Counted from the first letter of the stretch, positions 1 through 11,936 are shown. The stretch is DNA of 64,000 bases from Pegea sp. RAD2-039 (GCA_034620365.1 JAQGEQ010000179.1:1-64000); one strand, 5' to 3'. Made by a program: numbers and translations. Notes: generated by a model from the letters alone, not told the origin.

Positions 1-168
1 TATTGTAATTCCTTTTTCTGTGATTTCTATTTGTCAAAAACAATTTGTATATTTTTGATTATCTTAAATAATTTGAGGTTGTTTAACTTTATTCTTATTA
101 TAATTGTTTCAACATTTAATCATATTTCAACAATTTCCAGAGTTAGTTTTTAAATTGTCAACTACAAA

Positions 169-1659
169 ATGGCTTTTTCTACTAAACTATTCCAAAATAG
201 AATATTCAAATGTAAGTAAGTTTTAATTCAACTTTTTATATCATCAAATCTTTCTGGTTTTAGCTTCAAGTTTTTTCCGTTTTTCATCATTTGTTGCTCC
301 TAAACGCCCTACAATAAAAGTGGCTGAAGAAGGTGGCAAGCCTGCTCCGGTGAGTCTTCTTCTGATGTTTTCAAGAATAATTATTGATCTTCAGTTATAA
401 CTTTAGGGCAGAGAAGTAACTGATGACTTCAGCTCTGAGTATATTCCTGTTCAAGTCCAACCAGCCTGGCATCAAAACAAGCTTGGATACAAACTAGAAA
501 GATTGGATTGTCTTCGTCGACGACAGGTTATAAACATCCCGGAGTTTTACGCTGGAAGTATAGTAGCAGTCACAGTAGCAGATGAGTTTGGTCCTGATCA
601 TGCTGTCAGGTGATTGGTTGAAGTCATGTGGAATATGAAACTAGTTTTTTGCGAAGTTTTACGAAATGAGTTTTTATTGAAATTTTTTCGACAGATTTGT
701 GGGTCGCTGTCTGTGGAAAGATGGATTTGGTTTAAGATGTAAATTTGTGTTACGAAATGTGATAGATGGTGAAGGTGTTGAAGTGATGCATCATTTGTAT
801 TCACCTCTTATCCAAAATATTGAAGTATTTGTTGTTTTAATTGTTTTATAATTAAATGAAATGTTTTTCATTTTTTTGAAGGTTTTACGACTTGAAAAAT
901 GGATTGATACAGATTTGAGATATCTACGAAGTGCTGAACCTGAAGTTTGTACAATTGATCCTAATATGACAGCAGAGGCTCCTGTTCCAGTAACTCAACA
1001 ACTACCTCTATACGAAGTCAGTTCACCTCTTCAAGTTGCGCAATATTAATGAAGTTTTTTACTGTACAGGGTAAAGTCAGACTTGGTGAGAGGCTGTTCT
1101 GGACGTGGAAGTATGATAGAGCCTGGCCTCGACCTTACAACGCTTATATTGAAGAACATTTAGTTGAAGAAAATCGAATTGAAAGAGAAAGGTTTCAAAT
1201 ATTGGTTATTTTTTATTTAAATTATTGAAATACTACATTAAATATTTTGTAACTTTTTAGTTGGCTTAATTTGATTTGTTTAAATAAAAATTGTTTTTCT
1301 GAAAGTAAAAATTGTTCCATAGTAGAGAATAAGTTCTCTACTAGTTGCAGTTTAGACAACAAATAGTTTTGCTCTGAACTTTTACAGATGTTTTTATTTG
1401 AATAAATGAAAAACTACAGAATTCAGTAAACTCTTTTATTAATGAATAATTTTTGATTAAATTGATGCATTTCGTCAAAATCTTTATTTCCTAATTTTTT
1501 TTTTGTAGAATTCGTTCAAATCACTCTTTTCGTAAATATGATATCTGCCGACATTACGATATTCGTGAAATTAAAGACGGCATCATTTCTGAGATGAAAG
1601 CTCACAAAATGAGATTAAAAAAGATAAAAAAATCGACTACATGGAAACCTGAAAACTAA
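169..1659 (+). CDS. MRPL19: Mitochondrial ribosomal protein bL19m, 7 exons
   Basis: Structural protein of the large subunit of the mitochondrial ribosome, encoded in the nucleus. Exons read from GT-AG junctions with consistent phase: 169-211, 264-349, 407-609, 695-824, 882-1016, 1070-1191 and 1509-1659, giving about 289 residues, close to the roughly 290 of animal MRPL19. The family core is clear: the segment RRRQVINIPEFYAGSI, then VGRCLWKDGFG, the stretch FVLRNVIDGEGVEV, and LRLEKWIDTDLRYLR. The N-terminus is short and basic with Ser, Thr and Arg, as expected for a mitochondrial targeting peptide. The start is the first ATG after a T-rich AG at 139-140. An AATAAA signal lies at 1701-1706. 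Identification rests on recalled family sequence; the splice model is inferred without transcripts. Confidence 0.93.
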
Positions 1660-1709
1660 ATCTTCCATCAACCAGTTGGTAGATTTTATTACTAATGATG
1701 AATAAAACT

Positions 1710-4140
1710 TGGAAACATTTATTGGAATATTTAAGAAGATTTGTTCACAAATGATGTCTTACTTTTGTTGTTTACTCTGGTTGCAAATTAGCGAATTTAA
1801 AAATCAATTTTATGGCTTTGTTTTTTCACAGTTTATTTTTCAAAATAGCTCAATATTATTTGCATCAATTATATTTTTAAAATTAGGTTGATAGAAAAGA
1901 TTAAAGATAAAATCAAATTTACGAGAATATCGCAATTTTAAGAAATTATTTGGTCTTAGACATTTACTATGTTGAAATTTCACGAAAACAAAGTTTTATG
2001 TTTCAAATAAATTTCAAATTTTAAGTGACAAGGTCAACCACAATTTGATCGTAACATTAATAGTCAGTCCAAACTAAACTTTTTAATACTTCTGCTGAAT
2101 AAATATTTTTTTAAATCAGCTTAAATTTCTATATCTTGTCACACAGTGGTTGCCAACCTTGTTTGGTTGCTAACCATTGAAAGATCACCAGAAGGTTTAC
2201 AGACCCAATCTAAATGAAAATCAGTTTTTAAAATGTGAAGGTTGACTAAATTAGTGAAATAATCAAATAGTGTTGATCCCTAAGTATCTTTAAAGATTCA
2301 TTTGACTCCGTCGACTTATTACAAAGAAATTTAGAAGATTAAGATATTTTAATAAATTTTTGGTTAAATGTTGAATTCTTCCTGTATGGAGCAGCGCGGG
2401 TGACAAATTAGCAAAAATATTCTTGTGAAGCTCGATTCTGTCTTTCGAATGATTAAGAATCGCTTAAAGTTATTTGTGAATAAAGCTAGTTTTCACTATG
2501 AAGCTTATCTTTGGTATTATGTAGAAATTGTCAGTTTGTTTTAAAGAGCATATCCAAGTTAATGCTCTGTTGCAATTCTTTTAAATGAATTCAATCTTGC
2601 ACAATTTTTGTTTGTGAAGAGTTTAAAAACGAGGTATTAAAGGAGTGTTTCAAACAACTCAATTACTAAAATTAAACAATCTTTTAAACAAATTGATTAC
2701 TTCTAGCTCTTCAAACAACAATCGTTTGTTCGGTATAGCCTAGATAGATATATGAAACTAACTTACAAGCATTATAGATTATAAAGCTACGAATAAAATT
2801 AATACCCAAAAATTAATAATTCATTCTAATGATTTGCACTTTCAAATAAGACTCCAACAATTTTTCTCAATTTACGGGTGCACTATCAAATATAGGCATA
2901 TTTATACTAATCACCAAGCTAACTATGAAATGATCTCGTAAGTATCTACTGTACTCTGCTAATTTTATTTCTTTAAGTTTGACAATTAGCATTGAAAATA
3001 GAATTATAGAAAAATTTGGGAAGTACTTTTCTAGAAAATATTGCCTCTTCTATATTTTAGCATTTTTGGTATGTACAACGTTAGTTTAATTTAATAAGTA
3101 TTTGGATATCGTACGTATTTCGTATTCACCACAATAAATTGATTTACTGCAAAAACTTAGTAGTAGATGACGTTTGAAAGGTCTTGAAACCTGGGCTTCA
3201 AACTGTCGGTAACATTTCAGCCTCAAAGCCAGTTAAGGGTTAGAAATTATTTCAGTTAAAAGAGTACAATAAATAATCTAATAAACAAATACTGATATGA
3301 TAAATAAGAACCCATTTTACTTTTATCTTGTTTATTGATTAATAGATTCTTGTTTACAGAAATTGCTAATTGATATAAACAGCTTTGATATAAGCTTTCA
3401 AAACATAGGAGTAAACCAAAGAAACCGTTTCATGTAAATATTCGTCTTTCAAGTGATTAGATGCAGAAGATAATCTCTAATTTTCGCCTTTTTATATCAA
3501 ATGAAAGTCAATAATGCAATCCCTAACAAATGTAACAAATTTGTTCAAGTTTGACTTTATGATTTACCTTGCACGTGATTCTTTTACAAATAGTAATTGT
3601 GTATGTGGATATTCAGCACCAAACTAAGTTTTCTTATCATTTAATTGATCTGTCGCTAATTAAAATCGATCTAATAAAATTACTTATTTTCTCATCCTAA
3701 TGAACAAATATTATTAAATTCATGAAAATGTTTAGAAAACTAGGAAATTTAGAATTTTTATGATATCAAAACAGTTGGTGATTACATCTTACCTTACTTT
3801 ATACAGCCTCAATCATTAATTGCTCATTTATTTCCTCAGTCTTTATTTCAAATACAACAAACTTGTTTATAACATATATTAACTCGACTATTATCTATGT
3901 CTTACCATCATTGGAATACTTTTATTATTTTGTTTGTAAAAACTATCAAACTTTATGTTTATTTATTCAATATTACATAATTATCACCAGTGAATGATTT
4001 TTGAATTTAAAAATTAGTTTAATTTATCATGTCCTTAAAAAGTAAATAGAAAATTAAATGTTAAATCAAATATTATTAATAATTGTTCTGCTCATCACAA
4101 ATCAGATAAGAAGATAATATGCAGAGACGGCGGAGAAAGT
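1710..4140. other. Intergenic, AT-rich
   Basis: No convincing coding potential. Short open frames here (for example 1709-1891) are AT-rich chance frames without recognisable domains. A small near-palindromic cluster of GGTTGC/AACC words sits at about 2150-2180. Both flanking genes end towards this gap (MRPL19 on plus, UQCRFS1 on minus), so it holds two 3' ends and no promoter is expected. Confidence 0.6.
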
Positions 4141-4142
4141 AA

Positions 4143-5858
4143 TCAACCAACACGAATGATTTCATCATTGACAATTTGATAAGATGGAACTTCTAAGTTT
4201 CTTGGTGCGGGGCCTTTTCGAATACGACCACAACCGTCATAATGAGAACCGTGACATGGACAGTAATAGCCACCAAAGTCACCAGCATCTGCTATTGGTA
4301 CACAACCCAGATGAGTACAAACACCAATGACAACAAGCCACTCTGGAGCTTGGACACGCTGGTCGTCAGTTTCTGGGTCTCGAAGTTCTGCTACATTGAC
4401 AGCCCGTTCACGTTCGATTTCTTCTGGAGTTCGATGTCTGCGAGGAGGAATTAAAAAATCGAATTAAAAGATTGGAGATAGTAAACCTGATGAATAGAGG
4501 CTTTCCACGCCAGGAGAAAGTGGCGCTTTTACCTTCTGGGATAGCACTCATCTCAACTTCGGTGCCACCAAGAGCTAACACATCTCTTCCTGGTCCAATA
4601 TACGACACAACAGACTCAACTATATTTTTGGCTCCATAAACAACTCCCATTCCAATACCAGCTGCAAATATAAACAGTTTTACACCAATTGTATTCGTTG
4701 CCAGTTGAGATTAGTTTAATTTTTTGGTATCTTAACAGAAAAGCTAACGTATACGTAAAAATATTTTCTCTTGAAATTGGTTTTCCTATTTCAATTCTAT
4801 TATTACTATATGAAAAGCTAGAAAAGTTAAGAACAAAATTGTCAAGCTCTAATCATAATCAGTTTCATCTTTGTTTTTATGTGACAGAAGCAGATAAGGT
4901 ACCTGAGACAGTGTAATAAAAAGATTTCTTCTCCAATTTCCGCTCCCTTTCTTTCTCATGAAAGTCAACTGTACCTTTAGTTGGAGTAACTTTGTAATTG
5001 GAAAAATCTGGAACTTGTAGATCCGTATGAGCATATCTCACAGCCATTGTTCCTACAAAAATATTAGATGATGTAAAGCTCAGCCAAAAGATGAAACTTT
5101 TAATTGTTACATATAAAGATATTTCATAATTTTTGTACTTTAAAGTTGATTTCTTATATAAAAAAGATAATTTATACAATTTTATTTTGTTAGCAAGTAT
5201 AATTTAATAATTGAAAACTTAGACAAACCAGAAAATACATTAAGAGACATAGATGGCTTTGAGCTCAAGTGCTTGTTAGTCATAAGTAAAGCATTATTAG
5301 GAAGTTTCTTCAAAGCTGGTTTGGAAATAGTGGGCACAAAGTTCTTAGGTGAATTCCCAACAATCTAATAAATGAAAATATTTAGATTATATTATTAATT
5401 CAAAATATATTTATAATAAATTAAAAACTATGTAAAACCAATTTGTAAATTCAATTCATAAAATCAATTTAAATACTTGAAAAAAAATAGTCTAATCTTA
5501 ACTTAAATATTTTTAAACAGTCTTTTAATGATACTAAAAGCTTAACTTATAAAATTAAATGATTAATTTAATAATAAATAATAATAATTTAACTAATTTG
5601 TTACCAACAATTACAACATAACTGTTATACAATACTATAAATTTTTAAGATAATACATTTAGTATAGCTATAAAATTATGAGTTAGAAATAAATAAAAGA
5701 TAAATTATTTCTTGATAAAAACAATTCTATTAATTATACTTATAAAATATCTAACTAATTTAATTTGACTTCATTTAACAAATTCATAAACTATATTTAC
5801 TTACTCTCGCAGTATGAGAACATGCTGAAGTAAATGCAGTTTTTGTTAAACAACTCAT
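4143..5858 (-). CDS. UQCRFS1: Rieske iron-sulfur subunit of cytochrome bc1 complex, 5 exons
   Basis: Complex III subunit that carries the [2Fe-2S] cluster passing electrons from ubiquinol to cytochrome c1, at the mitochondrial inner membrane. Exons on the minus strand: 5858-5805, 5364-5229, 5052-4903, 4661-4487 and 4437-4143, giving about 269 residues against 274 in human. Both cluster-binding boxes are intact: CTHLGC (about residues 212-217) and CPCHGS (231-236), supplying two Cys-His pairs and the disulfide cysteines. Upstream is [13 protein letters not shown], the conserved start of the mature protein, then the membrane helix segment [18 protein letters not shown]. The first two exons encode a presequence rich in Thr, Ser and Lys. 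A T-rich AG at 5878-5877 lies 18 nt before the ATG. No broken or missing key residue. Confidence 0.97.
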
Positions 5859-5879
5859 TTTATTATAAGATTCCACCTA

Positions 5880-6960
5880 AAATAATAAATTTAAAACATC
5901 AAGTTTAAACTAAAGAATTTAAGATACAAATTCCTATATTACCAATTTATAAATAATATATATATAAAATCCCATATAAAAAATAAATCTAACTAAAAAA
6001 TCAGTAATTTATTAAATTATACTTTAAACAAACAAAAAATAATTTATGAATGCATAAAATTAAAAAGAAAAACAAACAAATTTATTGATTTCATATAAAA
6101 ATTATCAAATAAAAATCTGATACTGACATAACAAATAAACAAACAAAACAAAAAAGAAATCACAAATTTTAAGACAACAGATTCTGTTAACATTTATATC
6201 TACAAAATTTTATGTTAAATTAATAAATAATTACAAGATAAATGTTGAAAATTAAACTTAATGCTTTTTAATAAAAATATGACTTATTAAGAGAGCTTTA
6301 TTAATAATATACTGATATAAAACATACGATTTTATTGTTATTATTTATTACAAACAAACTTTTAGTTTTATTTGATCAAAACAAATTTCAAAGTTATTAA
6401 ACTTCATAAAGTATTTTAAAATGAATTTAAAAAAAAGTTAGTTTTATAAAATTGAGTTTTAAAAAATAAAAAAATTAGGATTAACTTATTTATTTATAAA
6501 TGTAACATTTTAAAAAGAAAATAAAACTTGTTTAATCAAAATTAATGTTGCTTATTTAGAAAACCCAATTTAGAGTGAGTAGAGGACACAGCGCAACAGT
6601 GTTTCTAAGCAAAAAAATAAAATTCATTATTTCACATGTTTTGCTCAATATTCAAAATATTTAAATATTTATTGAAAAAAGTATCTTATGTATTGGCCAC
6701 CATGATATATTAACAGCTTTATTAACAATTAATTGTTGTAATATATATATGAAATTACAAGTTATTTTTCAGTTTTAAAACATAGCTTAGTTTAAAGATT
6801 TTTACTAGTTTGAAGTTACCAACTGATAGCTTTAAAAAGAAAGTTTAGTTTGTAGGCTGTAATATATACTTATATATATGTAATATACCGTAGCTGGAAT
6901 TTTAAGCTGTTATCTTTTTTATTCATTTTAAACATAAATGGAAATGAATAATAACTTACT
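5880..6960. other. Intergenic, extremely AT-rich
   Basis: About 1.1 kb upstream of UQCRFS1, consisting mostly of A/T homopolymer runs and TA-rich stretches. It should contain the UQCRFS1 promoter but I recognise no specific element. No coding signal seen. Confidence 0.5.
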
Positions 6961-6984
6961 CTAAAAAGCTTTATAACAAAACTA

Positions 6985-7140
6985 CTCTTTCCTCCTTTGC
7001 TACTTTTCTACTAAATGCACCTAACAACTGAAGCTTCACAATTTTCATATCTTTACTATATCTTGTAAAAACTATGTCATCCTTATATGTTATCACTGTT
7101 AGACGAGTTTGTGTACCCAAAACTTGTTTGCACGTGTACT
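6985..7140 (-). pseudogene. NFU1-like pseudogene fragment
   Basis: A minus-strand frame matches the C-terminal NifU domain of the intact NFU1 gene at 13.8 kb. The fragment reads QTRLTVITYKDDIVF then KIVKLQLLGAF, against [17 protein letters not shown] and [11 protein letters not shown] in the real gene, with clear nucleotide similarity as well. The CxxC that binds the Fe-S cluster is lost: the fragment continues AFSRKVAKEE. The motif core PTVMEDGGD is corrupted and only about 50 codons are recognisable, so it cannot make a working protein. The frame up to 7174 has no matching ATG context. It lies immediately downstream, on the same strand, of a LINE fragment (7208-7456), suggesting a retrocopy or a piece dragged with a repeat. 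The exact ends of homology are uncertain. Confidence 0.62.
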
Positions 7141-7207
7141 TTCTACAAATTAATGGAAAGTGATAGTAAAGCAACCGTAAAAAAAAGAACTTAATAAATT
7201 TTACAGG

Positions 7208-7456
7208 TTAATGAAAGAGTAGAGATAAATGTAGTAATATAAAGAAAGTAGTTTTCCTTAAAAACAAAACAGGGATCTGATCAGGAGTGTTAGAAACTGG
7301 TGATTTTAAAGAAGAAACAGCCTTAATTACTATATTGACCGCTATGTCAAGATCTATGATCTCAGAGAATCTTGTTGAAATGTTGGAGTAGGAAAGAAAA
7401 AGAGTATTGCCATCATCGGTTATAAATACGATATATTTTATATTCTAAATTGTAAT
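7208..7456 (-). mobile_element. LINE internal fragment, inverted
   Basis: The reverse complement is nearly identical to plus-strand sequence at about 41362-41608, which is the stretch of the 41-43 kb LINE copy just before its reverse transcriptase core. It encodes the SLKSPVSNTPDQIP-type segment found in the other copies. It is abutted at 7457 by a plus-strand LINE, so one element inserted next to or into the other. Too short to be functional. Confidence 0.8.
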
Positions 7457-10060
7457 AGGGGGTTTTAATTTTAGTAGAATTGATTGGAATAACCCAAATT
7501 TAGCATTCAATGGAAAAATGTTTAATTTGAATGGAGACAAAACTAATTTAGCCAATCTGAGTCATGTCTTTGTAAACTTCCTTGATGCCAATAATCTATC
7601 TCAGATGGTTACTTTTCCAACCCAAGTTAGTGGTAATACTTTGGATCTTCTCATCACATCAAAACCTGAGAACGTTATCTACGTTGATCAAAATGAACCT
7701 TTTGCTCTGACATGCGATCACAACATGATTGAATTCAAGCTCCAACAAACTTTTTCTACGAACGTTAAAACTCCAAGCATACGGAACTTTTATCGTGGAA
7801 ATTATAACAGTATAAACAAGTTTTTATCAGGTGTTGACTGGATTTATGTTTTCAACTCTACCGAAGACATCAATGATATCTACTCGAGGTTTACTAACAT
7901 TGTTAATGAGTCAATTAAAAAGTTCATACCTTTATATAGAGTCAACAAAAAACCACACTTGCCAAGATATTTAAGGAATTTACAGCATTTGAAAAACCTC
8001 TTATACAAACAAACTAAAGCAGATCCTTCCATCAAACCTCTATACAAAGATCTTTGTCTAGTCTACAAGAAATCAGCTTATAGCCTCTATTTAGGAAAAG
8101 AAAGTGCAATCTTATCTTCACCTAGCAATAAAACGTTTTTTGGCTTCATTAATCACAAGCTTAAGGCGAGATCTCATCTACCTCCCTTGCTTGATAACGC
8201 CAATCAGCTGGTGATGGAACCAAAGAACAAAGCTTAATTGCTAAACAAACAATTTGAAAAGGTTTTTATAACCGATGATGGCAATACTCCTACTATTTCC
8301 TACTCCAATATCCTTTCAAATATCTCTGAGATGGTAGATCTAGACATAACAGTTGATATAGTATCGAAGGCTATTTCTTCTCTAAAATCAACAGTTTCCA
8401 ACACCCCAGATCAAATCCCAGCTTTGTTTTTAAGAAAAAGTACTTCTTCTTTAGCGCTACCCTTATCGCTACTCTTTAACATGACTCTTAAGCGGGGAAG
8501 ACTTCAACAAATCTGGAAGAATGCTATTATTACTCCAATTTATAAGAAGGGTCCCAGAAACACTGCACTTAACTACAGACCAGTTTCGCTGACTTCGGTT
8601 ATCTGCAGAACTCAAGAACATATCATTCACAACCATATAACTAGCCATTTGACGGAGCATCATCTAATATCTGATGCCCAGCATGGCTTTGTTAAGCAAA
8701 GATCTTCTTTGACTCAACATCTCACTTTTTTCAATGAGCTTACAGCTCATTACGAAAGTAATACTCCATGTGACATCATATACCTTGATTTTGCTAAAGC
8801 GTTTGATTCTGTTCCACACAACAAGCTCATTACTGTATTGAAAAACATAAAAATCAGCAACTCTATCTTAAAATGGATTGAAGATTTCTTATCAGGTAGA
8901 ACCCAACAAACCCGTGTAGAAAGATCTTTATCTACTCCTAGTAAAGTCACCAGCGGCGTTCCTCAGGGTTCCGTTCTGGGTCCACTTCTCTTTTGGATTT
9001 TCATTGAAGACCTCATCAGAAGACTAATAACAGTAGACAATGTCAGTGTGTTTGTGTATGCAGATGACATCAAGCTATTATCTGGTTCTCACTCAAAACT
9101 CCAAACTGCACTAAACATTGTAGAAAACTGGTCTGCGAAATGGCAACTTAAAATCCAGCCAACAAAGTCTGAAGTTATAACATTCTCCCGTAAGCCAGCT
9201 GCCAACTTCAGCAACCAATACTACATCAATGGATCTATTCTTGAACGAGTATCCTCAGTCATAGACCTCGGCATTACTCTGACATCTGACTTCAAATGGC
9301 ACAGTTATGTTTCCGGAATCTTTGGAAAATCTATCTAGCTTGTGCACCTCATCATAAAGACTTTTAATTCTAAAGATCCATGGTTTTTAGTCAACCTTTT
9401 CAAACTGTACTTACGCCCTATTCTTGAATACAATGTCAGTGCATGGATGCCATATCAAGTTGGTGATATCAGAAAAATCGAATCTGTTCAGGCAACATTT
9501 ACGAGATTGGTTTGCAGGAAACTTAATATCAAATACGAGAGTTATAAGCATCGTCTCAGCTTCTTCAATCTAGATACTTTGGAAATCCGCAGAATTAAAT
9601 ACGACCTTATTCTGATTTTTAAAATTATTCACAATCTAATTGATCTTCAGTTTGATGACTTCTTCTCCATTAGTCCCTCCCTCAAGTTATATCAACTTAG
9701 AAGACATAAGCTACATCTTAATAAGCCCACTCCACCAGCTACGTTAACCAGATTAAGTTTTTTCTCATACCGCACAATCAGTACATGGAACAATCTGCCA
9801 TCAGAGATTGTCATGTCAAAATCAATTGTGTTGTTCAAAAAAAAGCTGAATTGTTATAATATCGCCAACATTGCCATTTCTAAACTGTGAATTTTTCTCT
9901 TTTACAATACTATGATTCTGTGCAATTCTTCATTGTCATATGCTTTTTCGTTTACACGTCAAATAGATCTAATTTGTGAGAATGTGTGTTAGCGAGAGGT
10001 GCTCTTTTTAGGCACCCTCCTTCACATTTATTGTAATAAATAAATAAATAAATAAATAAA
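7457..10060 (+). mobile_element. CR1/L2-like LINE, 5'-truncated, with two nonsense codons
   Basis: Non-LTR retrotransposon encoding the C-terminal part of an endonuclease (GGFNFSRIDW, matching the GDFN...IDW box; later TLDLLIT and CDHNMIEF), followed by a reverse transcriptase and a C-terminal LINE domain. RT blocks in order: NYRPVSLTSVICR, HGFVKQRSS, DIIYLDFAKAFDSVPH, SGVPQGSVLGPLLF and the catalytic FVYADDIKL at about 9050-9080. Two in-frame stops break it: TAA at 8235-8237 and TAG at 9336-9338. At the second, the sister copy at 28.8 kb has AAG (Lys), so it is a point mutation. The last open frame ends at 9890. The 3' UTR holds a GGTGC/GCACC hairpin and the element ends in an (AATA)n tail at about 10033-10060. 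The N-terminal half of the endonuclease and any ORF1 are missing. It cannot move by itself. Confidence 0.92.
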
Positions 10061-10135
10061 AAAGAACTCAATGACTACTATTGTAATAGATTTCCATGCC
10101 TTTAATCAATACCGATGATTTGTGGATTTTTCCAG

Positions 10136-10159
10136 GTCGCAATGGTCGGCTTGGTTAGA
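10136..10159 (+). promoter_or_regulatory. Conserved 24-nt leader resembling a tRNA D-arm
   Basis: Immediately upstream of the first tRNA-His. The word cttggttaga followed by GC (the first two bases of tRNA-His) matches the common TTGGTTAGAGC D-arm of other tRNAs. The same leader, with at most a few changes, precedes all six tRNA-His copies (ending at 11583, 12990, 13424, 17262, and on the minus strand starting at 40884), including copies whose wider flanks differ. It may be a relic of a neighbouring tRNA or an upstream pol III element; which one is not decided by sequence. Confidence 0.5.
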
Positions 10160-10231
10160 GCTGTAATCGTATAGTGGTTAGTACTTCACGTTGTGGCCGT
10201 GACAACCCAGGTTCGAATCCTGGTTACAGCA
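10160..10231 (+). tRNA. tRNA-His (GTG), copy 1
   Basis: Complete cloverleaf. Acceptor stem GCTGTAA pairs with TTACAGC, discriminator base A at 10231. D-arm ATAGTGGTTAGTAC serves as A-box. Anticodon stem TCACG/CGTGA flanks loop TTGTGGC, giving anticodon GTG. T-arm CCAGGTTCGAATCCTGG contains B-box GGTTCGAATCC. No intron. The position -1 G of mature tRNA-His is normally added after transcription; the base here is A. Confidence 0.97.
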
Positions 10232-10504
10232 CATACTTTTGTAACTTTTTACATTAACCAAAAAATTTGCATTAACTGCTAAAAATTTCATAGCTCTCTG
10301 ATTTCATATAATTTCTAATTTTTAGCTGTTTATGATAAAATGTTTATTTTAAATCTTTTTACTTTCCAATAAGAATGCGTCCTTCTTTCTGTTTTAGCAT
10401 ATTCAAAACTTAATTAGATTAATAATATTGAGTTTGAAATAAGTCTTAATTTTTATTTGATTTCAAACAGAATAAACAAATGAGCTTCATTAATATTTTG
10501 TTAT

Positions 10505-11383
10505 TACAATAAACGCGAAGTAGGGTGCCTGAAGAGAGCACCTCCCGCTAACACACATTCTCACAAATAATATGTATCAAGTTAGAAATATAGAAAGAAA
10601 CAGATGTAACACATGGCATTTCAGTAGACCTCAAAGCATATCAAGTGAATAATTACATAGAATATTAATATTGTAAAAAAGAGAAAAAAAATCAAAGCTT
10701 AGAAATGACAATGTTGGCAATATTAAAACGGTTCAACTTCCGCTTGAACAACGCGGGTGATTCTAACATGACAATGTCTGATAGCAGCTGGTTCCCAGTA
10801 CTAATTGCGCGGTATGAGAAAAAAACTTGCTTTGATTAATGTACCAGGTGATATGGGTTTATTAATCTGTAATATATGTCGTTTGAGTTGATATAGCTTG
10901 AGGAAAGATCTTATAGAAAAGAAAGCATCAAATTGAAGGTCAACTAAATTGTGGATAATTAAAAAATTAAGGACTAAGTAGTATTTAATCCGTCAAATTT
11001 CCAAAGTATCTACATTTAAGAAGCTAAGACGGTGCTTATAACTATCGTATTGAATATTAAGTTTCCTGCATACCAATCTCGTAAATGTTGCCTGAGCAGC
11101 TTCGACTTATTTTCCTATCACTAGGTTGATATGTCATCCATGCACTAACATTATGTTCAAGAGTTGGACGTACGAATAATTTGAAGAAAAGCTGAACAAG
11201 TATGGATCCTTAGAATTAAAGGTCTTTATAATAAGGTAGACAAGGTTGATTAATTTTGCAAAGAATTTGAGTCAGATGATAGCGTAATCCACAGGTCTAA
11301 GACTGAAGATATTCTTGGGTAATAAATCCATTGATGGAATATTGGTTCAAGGAATTTGCAGCTGGTTTACGGGAGAAAGCTAT
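10505..11383 (-). mobile_element. LINE 3' fragment in tandem unit 1
   Basis: Reverse complement corresponds to about 9167-10040 of the longer LINE copy: the C-terminal LINE domain (segments such as LVCRKLNI and SLLNLDTLEIRRIKY are recognisable) and the 3' UTR hairpin (agggtgcc...gagcacctccc). Reading frames are broken by indels and substitutions. Its 3' end faces the tRNA-His at 10160. Confidence 0.86.
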
Positions 11384-11583
11384 AAGTTTATAATAAAATA
11401 ATTATTCAAGTTTTATAATCATTTGTATTTTTTTAAAATCTAATCTTAATGTATTAAAGTTTTCTTTAGAATCAAGCATCTAAAAAAGAACTCAATGCCT
11501 ACTACTGTAATAGATTTCCATACCTTTAATCAATACCGATGATTTGTGGATTTTTCCAAGTCGCAATGGTCGGCTTGGTTAGA

Positions 11584-11655
11584 GCTGTAATCGTATAGTG
11601 GTTAGTACTTCACGTTGTGGCCGTGACAACCCAGGTTCGAATCCTGGTTACAGCA
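11584..11655 (+). tRNA. tRNA-His (GTG), copy 2
   Basis: Sequence identical to copy 1 over the whole tRNA: acceptor GCTGTAA/TTACAGC, anticodon GTG, intact A- and B-boxes, discriminator A at 11655. Lies at the junction of the first and second tandem units. Confidence 0.97.
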
Positions 11656-11936
11656 TACTCTTTTGTAACTTTTTACATTAACCAAAAAAATTTGCATCAA
11701 CTGCTAAAAATTTCATAACTATCTAATTTCATATAATTTCTAGTTTTTAGCTGTTTATGATAAAATGTTTATTTTAAATCTTTTTACTTTCCAATAAGAA
11801 TGCGCCCTTCTTTCTGTTTTAGCATATTCAAAACTTAATTAGATTATTAATAATGAGTTTGAAATAAGTCTTAATTTTTATTTGATTTCAAACAAAATAA
11901 ACAAATGAGCTTCATTATTATTTTTGTTATTACAAT

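Noticed and set aside
1709-1891. Small plus-strand frame after MRPL19
   Set aside because: Overlaps the 3' UTR and polyadenylation signal of MRPL19; hydrophobic Phe/Ile-rich composition follows from AT content.
7208-10060. Twin-priming 5' inversion as origin of the inverted LINE piece
   Set aside because: The inverted piece matches an internal region also present in the sense part, and resembles the 41-kb copy more. In twin priming the inverted part should come from sequence upstream of the sense part. Nested or adjacent insertion fits better.
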